A stretch of 64,000 nt of DNA. Source: Epiperipatus broadwayi (lineage: Eukaryota; Onychophora; Udeonychophora; Euonychophora; Peripatidae). Positions 13,299 through 25,584 of this stretch are shown one piece after another; within the stretch, counting starts at the first letter, position 1; each line of letters starts with the position of its first letter. The stretch lies in NCBI GenBank assembly GCA_028023455.1, contig JAQFVV010006428.1, forward strand, positions 1,659,501 to 1,723,500. The letters are read 5' to 3'. Below the pieces are notes generated by a model. The model saw only the letters and a list, made by a program, of their open reading frames with translations. It did no database searches and was not told the origin of the DNA. Made by a program: the position numbers and the translations under genes.

Positions 13299-16042
13299 AT
13301 GGGTGGTTTTTCTTGTTTTTATGCCAACATTAGAGGAATGAGAACTAAATTGAATCAAATAAAAAGTTTTTTTGTTCAGAAGATTATGATTTTATCTTTC
13401 TCACAGAAACATGGCTAAATGACCAAATTTATGATGATACATTTTTAGATGATAGATATAAAGTTTTTTGTGCAGATAGATGTCATGAAGTAATTAAAAG
13501 AGGAGGGGGCACTCTTATTGCCATCAGGAAAGAGATTGTTCATAAATCTGTGCTTTTGAATTCTAGATTTTGTGAATCAACATGGTGTGAGGTCTCCCTT
13601 GATCATCATAAAAAATTATTATTAGGGAACGTTTATATAAGACCAGCCTTGTCTTTCTCTGACTTGGATGCTTTACTTTGTACTTTTGAAGAATTTTTGA
13701 TTAATTATAAAATGAATATTATTATTACTGGAGATTTTAACATTCCTGAGTTATTTGATAATGCTTCTTTTGATATTTCTTCATTATCACACAAAGCATA
13801 TAGGATGCTGCAATTCTTTAATTTTTTGAATTTGAAACAGCATAATTCCCATTTAAATTCTTATAATCGAATACTTGATTATGTTCTGAGTAACTTACCT
13901 GAGATTAAATGTTTTTGTGTTTCATCTCTTAATTTTCCTATAGATTTACATCACCCACCTATTGAATTTTTTGTTAAAATAAATTATTTTAAGTGGCATG
14001 TTCCTTTAAATATTAAAAGATGTTATAAAAAGGGGGATTATATGGGTCTGTGTAAGACAATTTCTAATTTTGATTGGAGCCCGTTATATTCCTCAACAGA
14101 TGCTAATTATAATATGGACTTTTTTAATCAAGTATTTAATGATCTAATTGATTTTTATATACCAAAAAAACATGACTCTCACAATTTTTATTTCCCTTTT
14201 TGGTTCTCAGATAAACTTAAAAAAATTATTAGAAGGAAATTGTATCATCAAAAGCAGTACATTAAAACACAAAATATACTTTTTTACAATAATTTTATTA
14301 ATTATAGAAGATTGGTTAAAGCTATTCAGAAAATTGATTTTCAAAACTATATTAAAAATATGGAGCTCAATTTGTCAGATAATCCTAAAGAATTTTGGTC
14401 TTTCATTAAAACTTCTGGCATTACCAAAAGAAAATCTCAAATGGATTATAATTCATCTTTATGTGCTGATGACTTTTCAGTTCACTTTTCTGAATTATTT
14501 GGTAATTCTCAACTATCTGGGTTTAATTTGATCAAGGGATGTTTTAATGATAGCATTTCTATTGATTGTTTTAACAATAATGATATTATATCAGCTGTCA
14601 AAGAACTCAAAACACATTCAGGTATAGGTTATGACAATATACCTTCTTTCATTTATAAAGGTTGTGTAGAATATATTGCTGCTCCTTTATGTTATATTTT
14701 TAATTGTTCCATTAAAAATTGTATTTTTCCTAACTCTCTAAAACTTGCCAAAGTTATACCTATTTTAAAAAATGATTCAAAAGATAATGTTAATAATTAT
14801 AGACCAATTTCTGTGCTTCATACAGTTGCACGCATATTTGAAAGATGTGTTTATAAGAAAATTGTTAATGACATAAATAAGATTTTGGTTCTTGTGCAAC
14901 ATGGTTTTTTACCTGGAAGATCAACTGAAACTAATCTTTTAACAATAACTGATCACATTGCTAATGCCTTTGAGAATCAATGTTGTTTAGATGTTGTTTA
15001 TTTTGATTTATCCAAGGCATTTGATAAAGTGGATCATTCCAGGTTGCTTTTCAAAATGTATAAATTAGGTTTTTCCTATAATTTGGTTGCATGGTTTGAA
15101 TCTTTTATTAAAAAGAGAACAGATTATGTAAAGTTTAAGAATAATTCTTCTAATCTATATTATTGTAATATAGGAGTACCTCAGGGCAGTATCCTTGCAC
15201 CATTATTGTTTAACGTTTATATTGATGATTTGGGAGGGAGTTTAGAATTTTCGCATATTTTATGTTATGCAGATGATTGTAAAATTTTTAGGAATATAAA
15301 CTCAATTAATGATTGCATATTATTACAAAAAGATATCAATAATTTTGTGAAATGGTGTAGAGATAATAAAATGGATATTAATATGGGTAAGTGTTCAACA
15401 GTTTCTTATTCCAAAAAATCTGAAATGATAATTTGTCCTTATTATATTGAAGATCATAATATAAAATTTGTTGATATTTAGAAAGACCTTGGAATTATTT
15501 TTGCAAGCAATGGATCATTTCATCATCATATTGAAAATGTAGTAAATAAGGCTTTTAAAATTATGGGTGCAATTTTAAGGCATGGTAGACAATTTAGTAG
15601 TTTTACAAAATATAAATTATTTCTCTCTTTGGTTTTGCCAATTTTAGAATATGGATCTGTTGTTTGGAATCCCAGTTCCAAACGAGATATTATTAAAATT
15701 CAATTGGTTTATGACAAATTTTCTAAGTACATTAAATTAAAAGACCATTATCTATCCCTATCCATTAGAAGAAAAATGAGAGATCTTAAAATTTTATATA
15801 ACCTTGTGAATCAAAAAATTATATTAACTAACAAAATTTCAAATATTGCTTTTAATAATTGTTTACATAAAACACGTACATTTACTTTATTTTATATTAA
15901 GGTTTGTTGCTCTAACATATTAAAATTTTCACCTTTGTTTCGTTTGCCTAATACCTATAATCATGATTTTATTAATGAAAATATTTTTTCTTTAGACTTT
16001 AAAAAATTTGTTATTTATCTTATAAAAAAGTATGGCATATAA
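13299..16042 (+). pseudogene. LINE A ORF2: endonuclease and reverse transcriptase
   Basis: This is the replicase of LINE copy A. It starts MGGFSCFYANIRGMRTKLNQ at 13299 and changes frame at a run of seven T (13367-13373). It then reads on as DYDFIFLTETWLND (endonuclease), ITGDFN near 13728 and DLHHPPIEF (conserved His). The reverse transcriptase has NNYRPISVL, HGFLPGRSTETNLL, YFDLSKAFDKVDHSRL (first catalytic Asp), GVPQGSILAPLLFN and CYADDCKIF (the YADD catalytic pair). A TAG at 15479-15481 interrupts an otherwise open frame that continues with KDLGIIF and PILEYGSVVWNPSS to 16042. ORF1 ends 57 bp upstream. With one frameshift and one stop in about 900 codons, this is a young copy. Confidence 0.9.
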
Positions 16043-16159
16043 TTATATTATTTTCATCATTTTTACTCATTTATGTATATTATTTATGTATATTATTGTA
16101 TAGTTATTATAGTGCAATTCTGTAATTGGTTTAATGCTGTAGTTTTGTACGGTAAATAA

Positions 16160-16174
16160 ATTGAATTGAATTGA

Positions 16175-16207
<33 letters not shown>

Positions 16208-16209
16208 GC
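16160..16209 (+). repeat. LINE A 3' tail (GAATT repeats and TTA run)
   Basis: Three GAATT units pass into a TTA run that ends exactly where copy B begins. The 3' end of copy B at about 20520-20545 has the same GAATT units and a short ATT run. Confidence 0.85.
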
Positions 16210-16217
16210 GGATCTGC

Positions 16218-17590
16218 TATGGGTGGAACGCCATGTGTTAAATGCAGCAATTTGATTTTTGGAAAAACAACAAAGAATTATATGTAAAAGTTGCAAAAAC
16301 AAGTTTCATTTAACTTGTATAAAATCTCACTTAGTAAATTTGCCAAAAAAATTTGGATGGATTACTCGATTATACATGTGAAAAATGTTTGTATTTAAAT
16401 ACTAATGAAGTAGTTGAAATGGAGGATTGTGCTCAATTTTTGAAAACACCGTCTGGGCAAATTGATTTGGAAAAGTTGAAAACTACTATAGGACAAAATC
16501 GATTAGGAAATGAAGATATTAATCTTGAAGTTGGAGGTAATAGTAATAATGGATGAATAGCAGTTGATTTAGAAATTATAAATAATGAAAAGAAAACATT
16601 AACAATAATGGATACTAATTGTTCACCTTGTAAAGAAACGTTCTTTTTAATACAAAGAATTTTAAATATTGTTACTGAATTATCTTCTGAAATAAGATTA
16701 TTAAAAGAAGAAAATATTCAAATGAAAAATATTTTATTGAATAAGAATGATATTATTAGCTAAAATTATTAATGAAAATTGCATTGCTAAAAATAGTCAT
16801 GCTGGAGATTTTATTGCTGTGGATTCTGTTTTCCCCCTCTTATTTAAGGAGAACGGAAATGCTGAGGAAACAATGGGTAAATCTCAAAAGTCATTAGACA
16901 AATCTAGCTTTAAGTCAAATAAACAAAAAAGTAAAGTGTTTAATGTTGAAAAACAAGGAAACAAAATAAATAAATCTTCAGATAATACCATTTTGAATTC
17001 TACTATATCTACTAGATCTAATGAATCAGTGCAGATTTATTCTGAAGATAAGACGTTAAACAAGTCATATGATTCTTGTTTAAAAGATAATAATAATGAA
17101 AAAAATGAAGGCTTCAAAACTGTAGTTTATAAAAAAAATAAACAAAAAAATGTTAAAAATCTAAATGTTACACCTGTTATAGGCAATCAAGCCAATCAAT
17201 CATATTTTAAAAGCAGTTAAAATTAAAATGAAATTTAAAAAGTTCTTCTTGACTAGAATGAATAATGAAACTATTGCGCAAAATATTATTGAATATTTAA
17301 AAAATATGTTGCATATTAATACTGTATGCTATAAATTAAATACTAAATCCAAAAAATATTCTTCTTTTTATTTGTCTGTATATGAATGTGATATAGATAA
17401 AGTGAATACAGGAGATATTTGGCCCGATCAGGCTATAATATTACCTTTCTTTGGAAACTTGAAATCTTTGAGAGGTGATGCTGATGACATCATACAGGAT
17501 ATAGCATTAAATTATAATAATGATGCTGAAAAAGTAAATGAAAATATTTTATTGGATAGTTTTGATAATAGTAGGCAAGCAAAAGAGATA
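16218..17590 (+). pseudogene. LINE B ORF1: PHD-finger protein, decayed
   Basis: It starts MGGTPCVKCSNLIFG at 16218. A frame change leads to CKSCKNKFHLTCIKSH, and another to DYTCEKCLYLNTNE. Together these give one PHD-like zinc cluster. A stop lies near 16553. A Lys- and Asn-rich part follows (about 16747-17220), then the C-terminal tail with SSFYLSVYE and TGDIWPDQAIILPFFGNLKS, the equivalent of the FYISIPQ/FWPRGSS tail of copy A. The end of ORF1 and the start of ORF2 are blurred by frameshifts near 17600. Confidence 0.75.
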
Positions 17591-17622
17591 CTTCTATTAA
17601 TTTATGTAATAAATAGCAATCA

Positions 17623-20239
17623 TTGCATTGTTATTATCAAAATGTACGTGGATTTAGAACTAAGACAATTGAGTTTAAATCTGAACTGTTATTACATGAA
17701 TATGATATTATTATTTTAACTGAGACTTGGTTAAATGATAGTCTTAGTAATCTAAATATATTTGATAATAGGTACTGCTTATACAGATATGATAGAAAAT
17801 ATATAAATGAAACAAGAGATGGTGGTACATTGATTGGAGTTCAAAAATGTATTAAGCATACTCAAATTATTATTAATGATGATAATATTGAATCCTGTTG
17901 GGTTGAAATAGATCTAAGAAGTAAAAAGAAAATATTATTGGGTACTGTATGTTTAGACCTACTCTCTTATATAATGAAATGGATACATTTTTGACAAAGG
18001 TTGAAGATATTTTAGTGAAATACAAATATGATATTATTATAGTGGGTGATTTCAATGAACTGGATTATTTGATTTGTAATAATAAGGCTTTTGGTAAAAA
18101 TAACAAACTATTTAGAATAAAATTTTTTGTTGAATTAATCAAATTAACTCAATTTAATAGGTTTACTAATGATAAGGGTAAAATACTTGATCTATTATTT
18201 AGTACCATTGATTTTTTAAAATGTAATTTGGCAGATCAGGTTCTTATATCTCCTGATTTTTATCATCCATCTTTGGAATTTATAACAGATGGATCATATG
18301 AGCATATAAAATCTGTTAATAGTATGTTCAAAGATTATAGACATGGTAATTATTATAGTCTATATAAAGCTTTGGAGAATACTGATTGGAGTGTAATTTT
18401 TGTAGAAAATGATCCGAATGAAGCTGTAAGTAAGTTTATTGATATAATTCAAAATTGTTTGGATTATTATATTCCTGTTAGATGTTCACAACATAATAAT
18501 AAATATCCTAAATGGTTCTCTAAAGAATTATGTAAGAGACTTAATAGGAAACATAAATATCATAGATTATATAAATTAGCCAATGATAAAGAATTATATA
18601 AAAAATTTAGTACATTGCATGTTTATACAAAAAATATTACGAAAAGAGATTATGATAATCATTTAAATAGCATTGAAAATGGTTTTCAACACAATCCACA
18701 AATGTTTTGGAATTATATTAAAAATTTAAATATTGTTGGAAATAAAAATTACAAAAATAATTTAATACAGCCTTCTATGAATGAATTAGTTAGTTATTTC
18801 ACAAATATGTACTCAAATATTACTGACAATGATGTGATTAATATTGAGTGTGATAATAAAAGAAGTTGGAATATTGATGTAGATAAAATTAATATTTCTG
18901 ATGTGCAGAATGCCATAAATAAACTTAAATCTAAATAATCTATGGGATATGATAATATTCCTAATTTTATTATTAAGGGTTGTGCAGACTGTTTGGTAAT
19001 ACCATTGCATTATATAATTAATTTGTCTATTGAAAAATGCATTGTTCCTGATATATTTAAAATCTCTAAGATTGTGCATATTTATAAAAAGGGAGATAGA
19101 ACTGATCCAGGTAATTATAGACCTATCTCAGTACTGTCTTCATTTGCTAGGATTTATGAAAAATGTATTTATAATAATATCATTACAGATATGATTGTCT
19201 TGCTTAATTATCAACATAGTTTTGTACCTGGAAAGTCTGTTGATACTAATTTAATGGTAATATCTGATCATATCGCTGATTCTCTTTCTGAACAGAAGCA
19301 ACTTGATGTTATTTATTTTGATATGTCACAAGCATTTGATAATGTGGCACATAATCATCTAATATATAAACTTAAATTAATGGAAATTAGTTCTCATTTG
19401 GTTGCATGTTTATTAATTATTTGGAAAATAGATGCTCCTACATTTATATGGATAAAGTTAACTCTAAGCTATTCAAAAATAAAATTGGGGTACCTCAGGG
19501 TGGAATATTAGCACCTTTACTTTTTAATGTTTTCATGTTTGATCTTGATCAAAATATTTAAAAAGTATGATACTTACCTATGCAGATGATTGTAAATTAT
19601 TTAAAAGAATTAGTACATATGATGATCATATTGATCTTCAAAAAGATATTATTTATTTCAAAGAATGGTGTAAATTTAATAAGATAAAAATAAACATAAG
19701 TAAAACATGTATTGTTTCTTATACCAATGAAACAGATAGATCTGTTTATCATTATATGATTGATGAATATGTTATTATATACAAAGAAGTTGCTTCTGAT
19801 CTTGGACTTATATTTTGTAATAATTTTACTTTTAATGGGTATGTAAAATATATTATAAGTAAAGTATATAGACGGATGGGATGTATTTTGAGATTTGGCA
19901 GAGACTTATCTCCTTGTATAAAGTATGTTATTCTGTTCTCTTGTTGTACCTTTATTGGAGTATGGATCTTCTATATGGAATCTGGATTTGGTTTATATTG
20001 AGTCTAAAATTTCTAATGTAGAGAAAAGATTTATCAAACTAATAAAAGGGAAAAATTTAAATCTTAAAACAATATTAACTGAAAGAAGTCTAATTAAAGA
20101 TATGGTATTTTTAAAAAAGTTGATTGATGGAAAAATTGATGTAAACGATTGTATATCCAAAATTGAATTAAGAGTTCCTTCTCATTCACTAAGGGAAGTG
20201 TACACTTTTAATATTAAAAAACTAAAAACTCTTTTATAA
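17623..20239 (+). pseudogene. LINE B ORF2: endonuclease and reverse transcriptase, decayed
   Basis: Segments in changing frames give a full replicase: YYQNVRGFRTKTIEF and IIILTETWLND at the start (endonuclease), a frame change near 17950, then IIIVGDFNELDYLI and FYHPSLEF. RT parts follow a TAA near 18937: NYRPISVLSS, QHSFVPGKSVDTNL and YFDMSQAFDNVAHNHL. After another frame change near 19420 come GVPQGGILAPLLFN, a stop at about 19559, LTYADDCKLFKR, and finally PLLEYGSSIWNLD. The YADD pair and the first catalytic Asp are still readable. It cannot make a protein as it stands. Confidence 0.85.
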
Positions 20240-20809
20240 ACAAATCTGTCATTAACAGATTACAAAAGTTATATAATTAAAAATTTAATAACATAGATGT
20301 TTTTTGTGATTATTTTATAAATAATGTTAAAAAGAAATTGAATCTACTGTAGATAACATGTATTTATATATATTTTAATTATGAATTGTAATTTTTCTTA
20401 TTGTATATTTTTATTAATGTTACTATATTGAATAATGTTTTTATTTGTTTTGTATATTTATTTGTAATCTTGTGTATTTCTGTTAAAGCGAAAGTGTTGA
20501 AATGCATGTAATAAATAAGAATTGAATTGAATTGAATTATTATTTTAAACTAAAAAGAATAATAATTTTTTTAAAAAAGACTGAACTTTGAAATTCGTTC
20601 TCTCTCACTCTCAATTTTACAGCTTTATATTTTTTTATTAAAATATTTAGATTTTCCATTCAATTTACTACAAAAGAGGCAAATTATTTCTTTAAGACAC
20701 CATTTAACAGGCAAATCTGAAAGGGAGACAAAATGTAGCATACTTTGTTAGATTATACAATTATAATCTTACAAAATATATTTATCTAAATCGCATGTTG
20801 AAAATTGAT

Positions 20810-21054
20810 AATAAATTGAAAGTATGCTAGCCTTTCTCACATGCGCAATTATAACAGAGAAAGCCAATCAGATTTTAAACAGATATCTAATAAATAATCA
20901 AGCTAGTTTAGAAAAGGTTGGTATCAACCTTTTCTATCAAAATCTCTGTCTCATGTCTAAGCTTGATTATTTATTAGATATCTGTTTAAAATCTGATTGG
21001 CTTTCTCTGTTATAATTGTGCATGTGAGAAAGGCTAGCATACTTTCAATTTATT
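20810..21054. mobile_element. 245-bp hairpin MITE
   Basis: The 95-bp arms (20810-20904 and 20960-21054) are nearly perfect reverse complements, both ending AATAAATTGAAAGTATGC on the outside. The 55-bp centre contains a second small hairpin (GAAAAGGTTG facing CAACCTTTTC). There is no coding capacity. I saw no clear target-site duplication. It is a typical foldback MITE, and the high arm identity suggests a young copy or a maintained hairpin. Confidence 0.88.
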
Positions 21055-21294
21055 AAAATATATTTATTTTATGAAATATCTAATAATACGATTATCTCCA
21101 TAGATATTTTTAATTTAATTGCTTATAATGATATAGCTAAGTTATATTTATATTATATTTAATGTGTTCACATAAACATATAATAATGTACAATTTGCTA
21201 ATCAATCTATTACACTCTCTTATTACACTACCTGTTACTTTGTAATACAAAATTCAAACTCCAATTCAACCTGCACTGTTACAATGCATATTTT

Positions 21295-21570
21295 AATCAG
21301 AGTTTTTGTGTGTATTAAATAAGTCATTCAGCTGTAATATAAACATATGATCAATTAAAATAAATAATCCAAATTGTATCACATGATATTTGCTTTAAGA
21401 ATTCTAATTTTCAATTTGATGTTAAAAGATAGCTACTTTTGCTTAGTCCTTAAGAGCTTAAGAACTTATAATAGTAATAAATGGGACCATGTACTGTAAG
21501 TAAAAATTTGTTCACAATTTACAATTTCACTTAATTGCCTCCTTTTAATTAAGCTTCTCTACATGAGAAT
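21295..21570 (+). repeat. Old dispersed repeat, family R2, copy 2
   Basis: Related to 7805-8100 on the same strand, with the same block order and many substitutions. Confidence 0.65.
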
Positions 21571-21837
21571 TATTAATATTAAGTATTAATATTAAGTATT
21601 TTTCAAGACTTGGAATAACATTTTTTAAGTGAAAACAAATATTCGACTATGATAACTACTCATTAATATTGTTAGATTCAGTATGAACTATGTAAATTAG
21701 AAATTATCATTTGCATTTTTCGATTTTACCTTAAATTAAAAATGTCTCCATTTGGTTTAACATTCAAAAATATATCTAACTCTTTCACAAGTTGTTAGCC
21801 TTTATTTTCAATTACTGTAAACATTCAATATTAAGTT

Positions 21838-21975
21838 TAAGATTAAACCATTATCACTTATCAGAAAATAATAAATTTGACTTCATTTGATAGATATTTT
21901 TGCTTACTACTGATATAAATTCTGAATATTCACATTTTATTTTTTAAAATATTAAAGAAATGAAATCAGAAAGAT
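21838..21975 (-). repeat. Old dispersed repeat, family R1, inverted fragment
   Basis: On the minus strand it contains AATATCTATCAAATGAAGTC and the following 45 bp as in R1 at about 2925-2985 and 27728-27790. Confidence 0.6.
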
Positions 21976-23143
21976 TATTCTGTTTTTTAAAATCAACAAA
22001 ATTTTCATTATTTGTCTTTTTTTAAAAAAAAATCTAAATGAATATTTATTTATTTCTCTTACATATAACAAATTATGCTTTAAAAGTTTACATTTTTCCA
22101 ATATTTATTGCAAAATTATGATATTGCCATATTCATTATTAAATTAGACTGATAGAACCTAAAACATGTAAATTGCTTCAGGGTATATTTGCATTATCTG
22201 ATAATATAACATTCTATTCTTAAAAATAAAGTATTTGTCTTCAAAATAAATTATTAATAATTTATATTATTGATTTTCAATAATTATTGTATAAATTATT
22301 GGATTTAAACTATCTAGAATTGTAATAAAATCTCAAATAAACATGTTTTGGTTATTCAAACTATTTTCTCTAAATAATATAATAAAATGGTGACATCAGA
22401 AAAGTGGCACACTACAACAGAACCAGTTGTCAAGGTAATTAGCAGGTGAAGCTAATTCCCTGTTAACTTTGTCAAATTTAAATTTTCTTGCCATCTATGG
22501 AATTTTTTTGAAATAAAATTTTATATAATGTATATAAAAAAAGCATATTTTTCAAAACATAGCTTTGAAAATTATTACTAGGGAACAAATTGCTGAGCAA
22601 TACTAGAAAACATGGACCTACCATTGAGAAAATTAAACTTTAAATCATACTAATATTTTATTATAAATGAAAATTTGATAGTTTGCAAATTCATTGTATC
22701 CCCCATATTTTTACTATGGTTTAGTAAATTTATAGAGTGAATTTAAAAAAAGGATAGGGATTCACCAAAATTTTGCTCTTCAATTTCTCACTCTCAATAA
22801 TGTATTTTAAATATTTTTTTGCTTTTATGAGTTCTTTAGAACTAAGATAATAGTGATCATGTTTTTAGCATAAGGTAAAGTCAGACAAGTGTGGCTGTTA
22901 ATATACTAATGATTAAAATGAAAGAATAAATTTCAATAAATAGTTATCAGGTTATGTGATCATAGTAAAACATTTATTTTAGTCTAATACATGATAACAT
23001 CTATTACAATTTCAAGTTTATATCTTGAATCTGTGATTATATATATATGTGTGTGTGTGTCTGCATGCATGTTATAAAGATTAAAAAGCATAAAGTTTGC
23101 TAGATATAAAAACATACATATGCAAAATTAGGTGCTTGTATTA
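21976..23143. other. AT-rich non-coding stretch
   Basis: Nothing recognised apart from a short TA/TG microsatellite at about 23040-23062. Confidence 0.5.
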
Positions 23144-23502
23144 TAGCTAAAGATGCCGTTGGATGATGTCATTTTCATGCTAAAACTATAAAATATGAAC
23201 ATTCACGGGCCGTTGATTTTAATAATTTTTCTGTTTGTAATGCAAAAATAAAAACAAAACAAAATCGTCTTTTTTAAATATTATTTTTTATTAACGTATA
23301 CAATTTAAATGATAATAATAAATGTAAAATAAAATCAACAAATTACAATTGGATTCGTGTTTTTTATATCGTATACTTTTTAAATTGTGTTACGGCTTTT
23401 TTTTATCAATTTTTTATCAGATATTTTTTTACTTGTGTTACGACTTTTTTTGTTGTTATTTAACTAAAAAATAATAATTGTAATAAAAGTAAAAGTTGTT
23501 AC

Positions 23503-23602
23503 AGTTAGATTTAGGGTTAGTTTTAGGGTTAGGTTTAGGGTTAGTTTTAGGGTTAGTTTAGGGTTAGGTTTAGGGTTAGAGTTAGTTTTAGGGTTAGGGT
23601 TC
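23503..23602 (+). repeat. Degenerate telomere-like TTAGGG array
   Basis: About twelve units alternate among TTAGGG, TTTAGGG-like and TTTTAGGG-like spacing (for example GGTTTAGGGTTAG). The array lies inside the TIR element and far from any sequence end, so it is interstitial. Confidence 0.9.
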
Positions 23603-24144
23603 TGCTTGTTTGTAATGCTAAAATAAAAAAAAATTCAAAATCGTAACCGTACTCGGACAAAATAAAGAAAATCAAACTTTTTTAAACAACAACAAACACA
23701 TACAAATGTCTTCTTTACTTATTAAACATGTTTATAATATCTGCTTTTTATTAAATTTACAAAAAAACCTGTATATTTGTACTTTTCTTACTGGATATTT
23801 TTTTGGTACCGCTCTTTTTTACTTCAAAAATATACACACGGTAGAAGTCTTCTTTGTCTCGTGGAATGTTACGAACAGTATGTTACTTGACGTGTTACCT
23901 AATTGCAACTCACTAAAAACATAGATCTTTAACATTTTCCCAAAAAAAACTTCAATACAATATGTTGTAAAAAGTCTTAGAATTATTACTTTACAAAATA
24001 TCAACATTTTAATCCTTTAAAATAAAAAAAAATTCAATGAAAACAACATTTCCATCCGATTCAAATACAAAACTCTCATCAAGTAGTAACTGTTTTATAA
24101 ATTGTGTGAATTCGCAAAATATATTTGCTACCATGCAACATACA

Positions 24145-24240
24145 TGCTGTACTGTGATGTGACATAGCGGCCTGCATTCTGTAGCACAACAAAAAAGTTG
24201 TACTATTGAAAAAGCGGGTTCGAATCTGTCAGCCACGGAA
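24145..24240 (+). repeat. Possible tRNA-derived fragment
   Basis: GGTTCGAATCT at about 24216-24226 matches a Pol III B box, preceded by a short ACAAC/GTTGT stem. No clear A box or acceptor stem is present, so this is a remnant at most. Confidence 0.3.
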
Positions 24241-24298
24241 ACAGCATTTTAATGTGTTTTGGCTCGAAAACTGCGCCATAGAATGGCATCTTTAGCTA

Positions 24299-25584
24299 AA
24301 AGATGAGTACCCAAAATTAGTACAAATAAACACCAAAGTGGAAATAAAATTATCTGTGTGTATGTGTATGCTTGGAGATAAATTTGGTTAAAGATGGGGT
24401 TTTGGTATTGGTGAAGATATGAATCTTTAAATTATCACTCATTTATAATTCTTATAAAAAATTGAGCTTTAAGTTAAAAATAATAATAACAACTAATAAA
24501 TAAGGAAAACAAAATTAATTTAGATCTTAGTTAATAAAAATATTTTAACCTTTAGCCTGCCTCTTACGAGACTTCTCATTGACAATTGACGTCACTCTAA
24601 TTCCGTTATTTTTAATGCTAGGATAGCCGTTTTACACTTATTAGATAGGTTTTTAAAAGGTCTGTAAGATGCTGCCTCTTCTGAATTATTTTACAAGTAA
24701 AAAATCAATAAAACAGCCTCTAAAGCTAAACAAAAAAGTAAGCTTGTCGGTGATTGGCTCTCAGCTGACAAAGCCATTCTGATTGGCTGGAAAGAACAAA
24801 GAAACCGCCTGATCAAAGAAAATAAAGAAAAACGCTGAGATTTTCATTTTGAATATGATTTAACATATTATAAAAGCATATTTTGAGAAATTACAAATCA
24901 TTTTCATAAAATATGCTAAAAAATAAAATTATTTTAGAAAAATATTGAATATTTTAGTAAAAATATTTAAGATTTTAGCAAAAAAAATATTTATTTTTCC
25001 ATAATGTAAAACTGAAAAAAAAAGCATTTACATCAGCAACTCTTTGTTTGTATGTTCACTTTTAAATTTGCTGAAATTGAATATTTTATAATAAATAAAT
25101 AGCAATTTATTTTTGAAAGAACTTTCATTCACTTTCATAACCTGACAAATTATTAATATATTTTTTATAAACGAATCTGAAGTGAATTTAATATTATAGG
25201 TGAATATATTTTGACAATTGGCTTTGTCTTCAGTTTGTGAGTTGGCCAATTAAAAGCTTTGATTTTTAACTCACGCAACCAATAATATAATTAGCGGTAC
25301 AAAAAAAAATACTGTCTGCCTAATTTCTCTAAAAAAAACAATAAATTTTGATACAGAATGCATTCATATAATGGATGAAATAGTAAAAAGATTCAACTAA
25401 TAATTCATAAAAACAACAACAACAACAAATATTTTAAGTATAGACATTTTTTATTTCTCCTCAATAAACTTTTGTTGACTATTTTTTTTACTAAACAACA
25501 AATATATTTACATAAAAGCTGAATATAAAGATATCATGTTTATGATAAAAATATTTTAACCTTTCCATTTTTAATTACATTTTA
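24299..25584. other. AT-rich non-coding stretch with two ATTGG boxes
   Basis: No gene. GTGATTGGCTC and CTGATTGGCTGG near 24752 and 24778 resemble inverted CCAAT boxes, but there is no linked TATA element or ORF, so I do not call a promoter. Confidence 0.4.

Larger units (their letters stand above)
16210..20546 (+). mobile_element. CR1/L2-like LINE, copy B (related, more decayed)
   Basis: A second two-ORF LINE, head-to-tail with copy A and starting right at A's tail. ORF1 again has a PHD-like cluster and the same WP-containing C-terminal tail. ORF2 shows the same endonuclease and RT motifs but at least five frame changes. Protein similarity to copy A is clear yet far from identical, so B is a sister family or an old copy, not a tandem duplicate. 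Confidence 0.85.
23144..24298. mobile_element. Terminal-inverted-repeat element with telomere-like core
   Basis: Both ends carry the inverted repeat GCTAAAGATGCC(G/A)TT, about 15-17 matching bases in 20, each flanked by TA, as after insertion of a Tc1/mariner-like element into TA. There is no transposase. The inside holds an array of TTAGGG-type units (23503-23602) between two direct copies of a CTGTTTGTAATGC(A/T)AAAATAAA block (about 23231 and 23604). On the right is a piece with a Pol III B box-like GGTTCGAATCT. The TIR is short, so the class is an inference. Confidence 0.6.

Noticed and set aside
22375-22424. Possible missing P4HA mini-exon (KSGTLQQNQLS between AG and GTAATT)
   Set aside because: Its phase does not fit the neighbouring exons and the residues do not match the RRATV segment.
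23503-23602. Chromosome end
   Set aside because: The telomere-like array is degenerate, short, and enclosed by a TIR element and long flanking sequence.
24540-24810. Promoter with CCAAT boxes
   Set aside because: Two ATTGG motifs alone, with no linked start site or ORF, are not enough.
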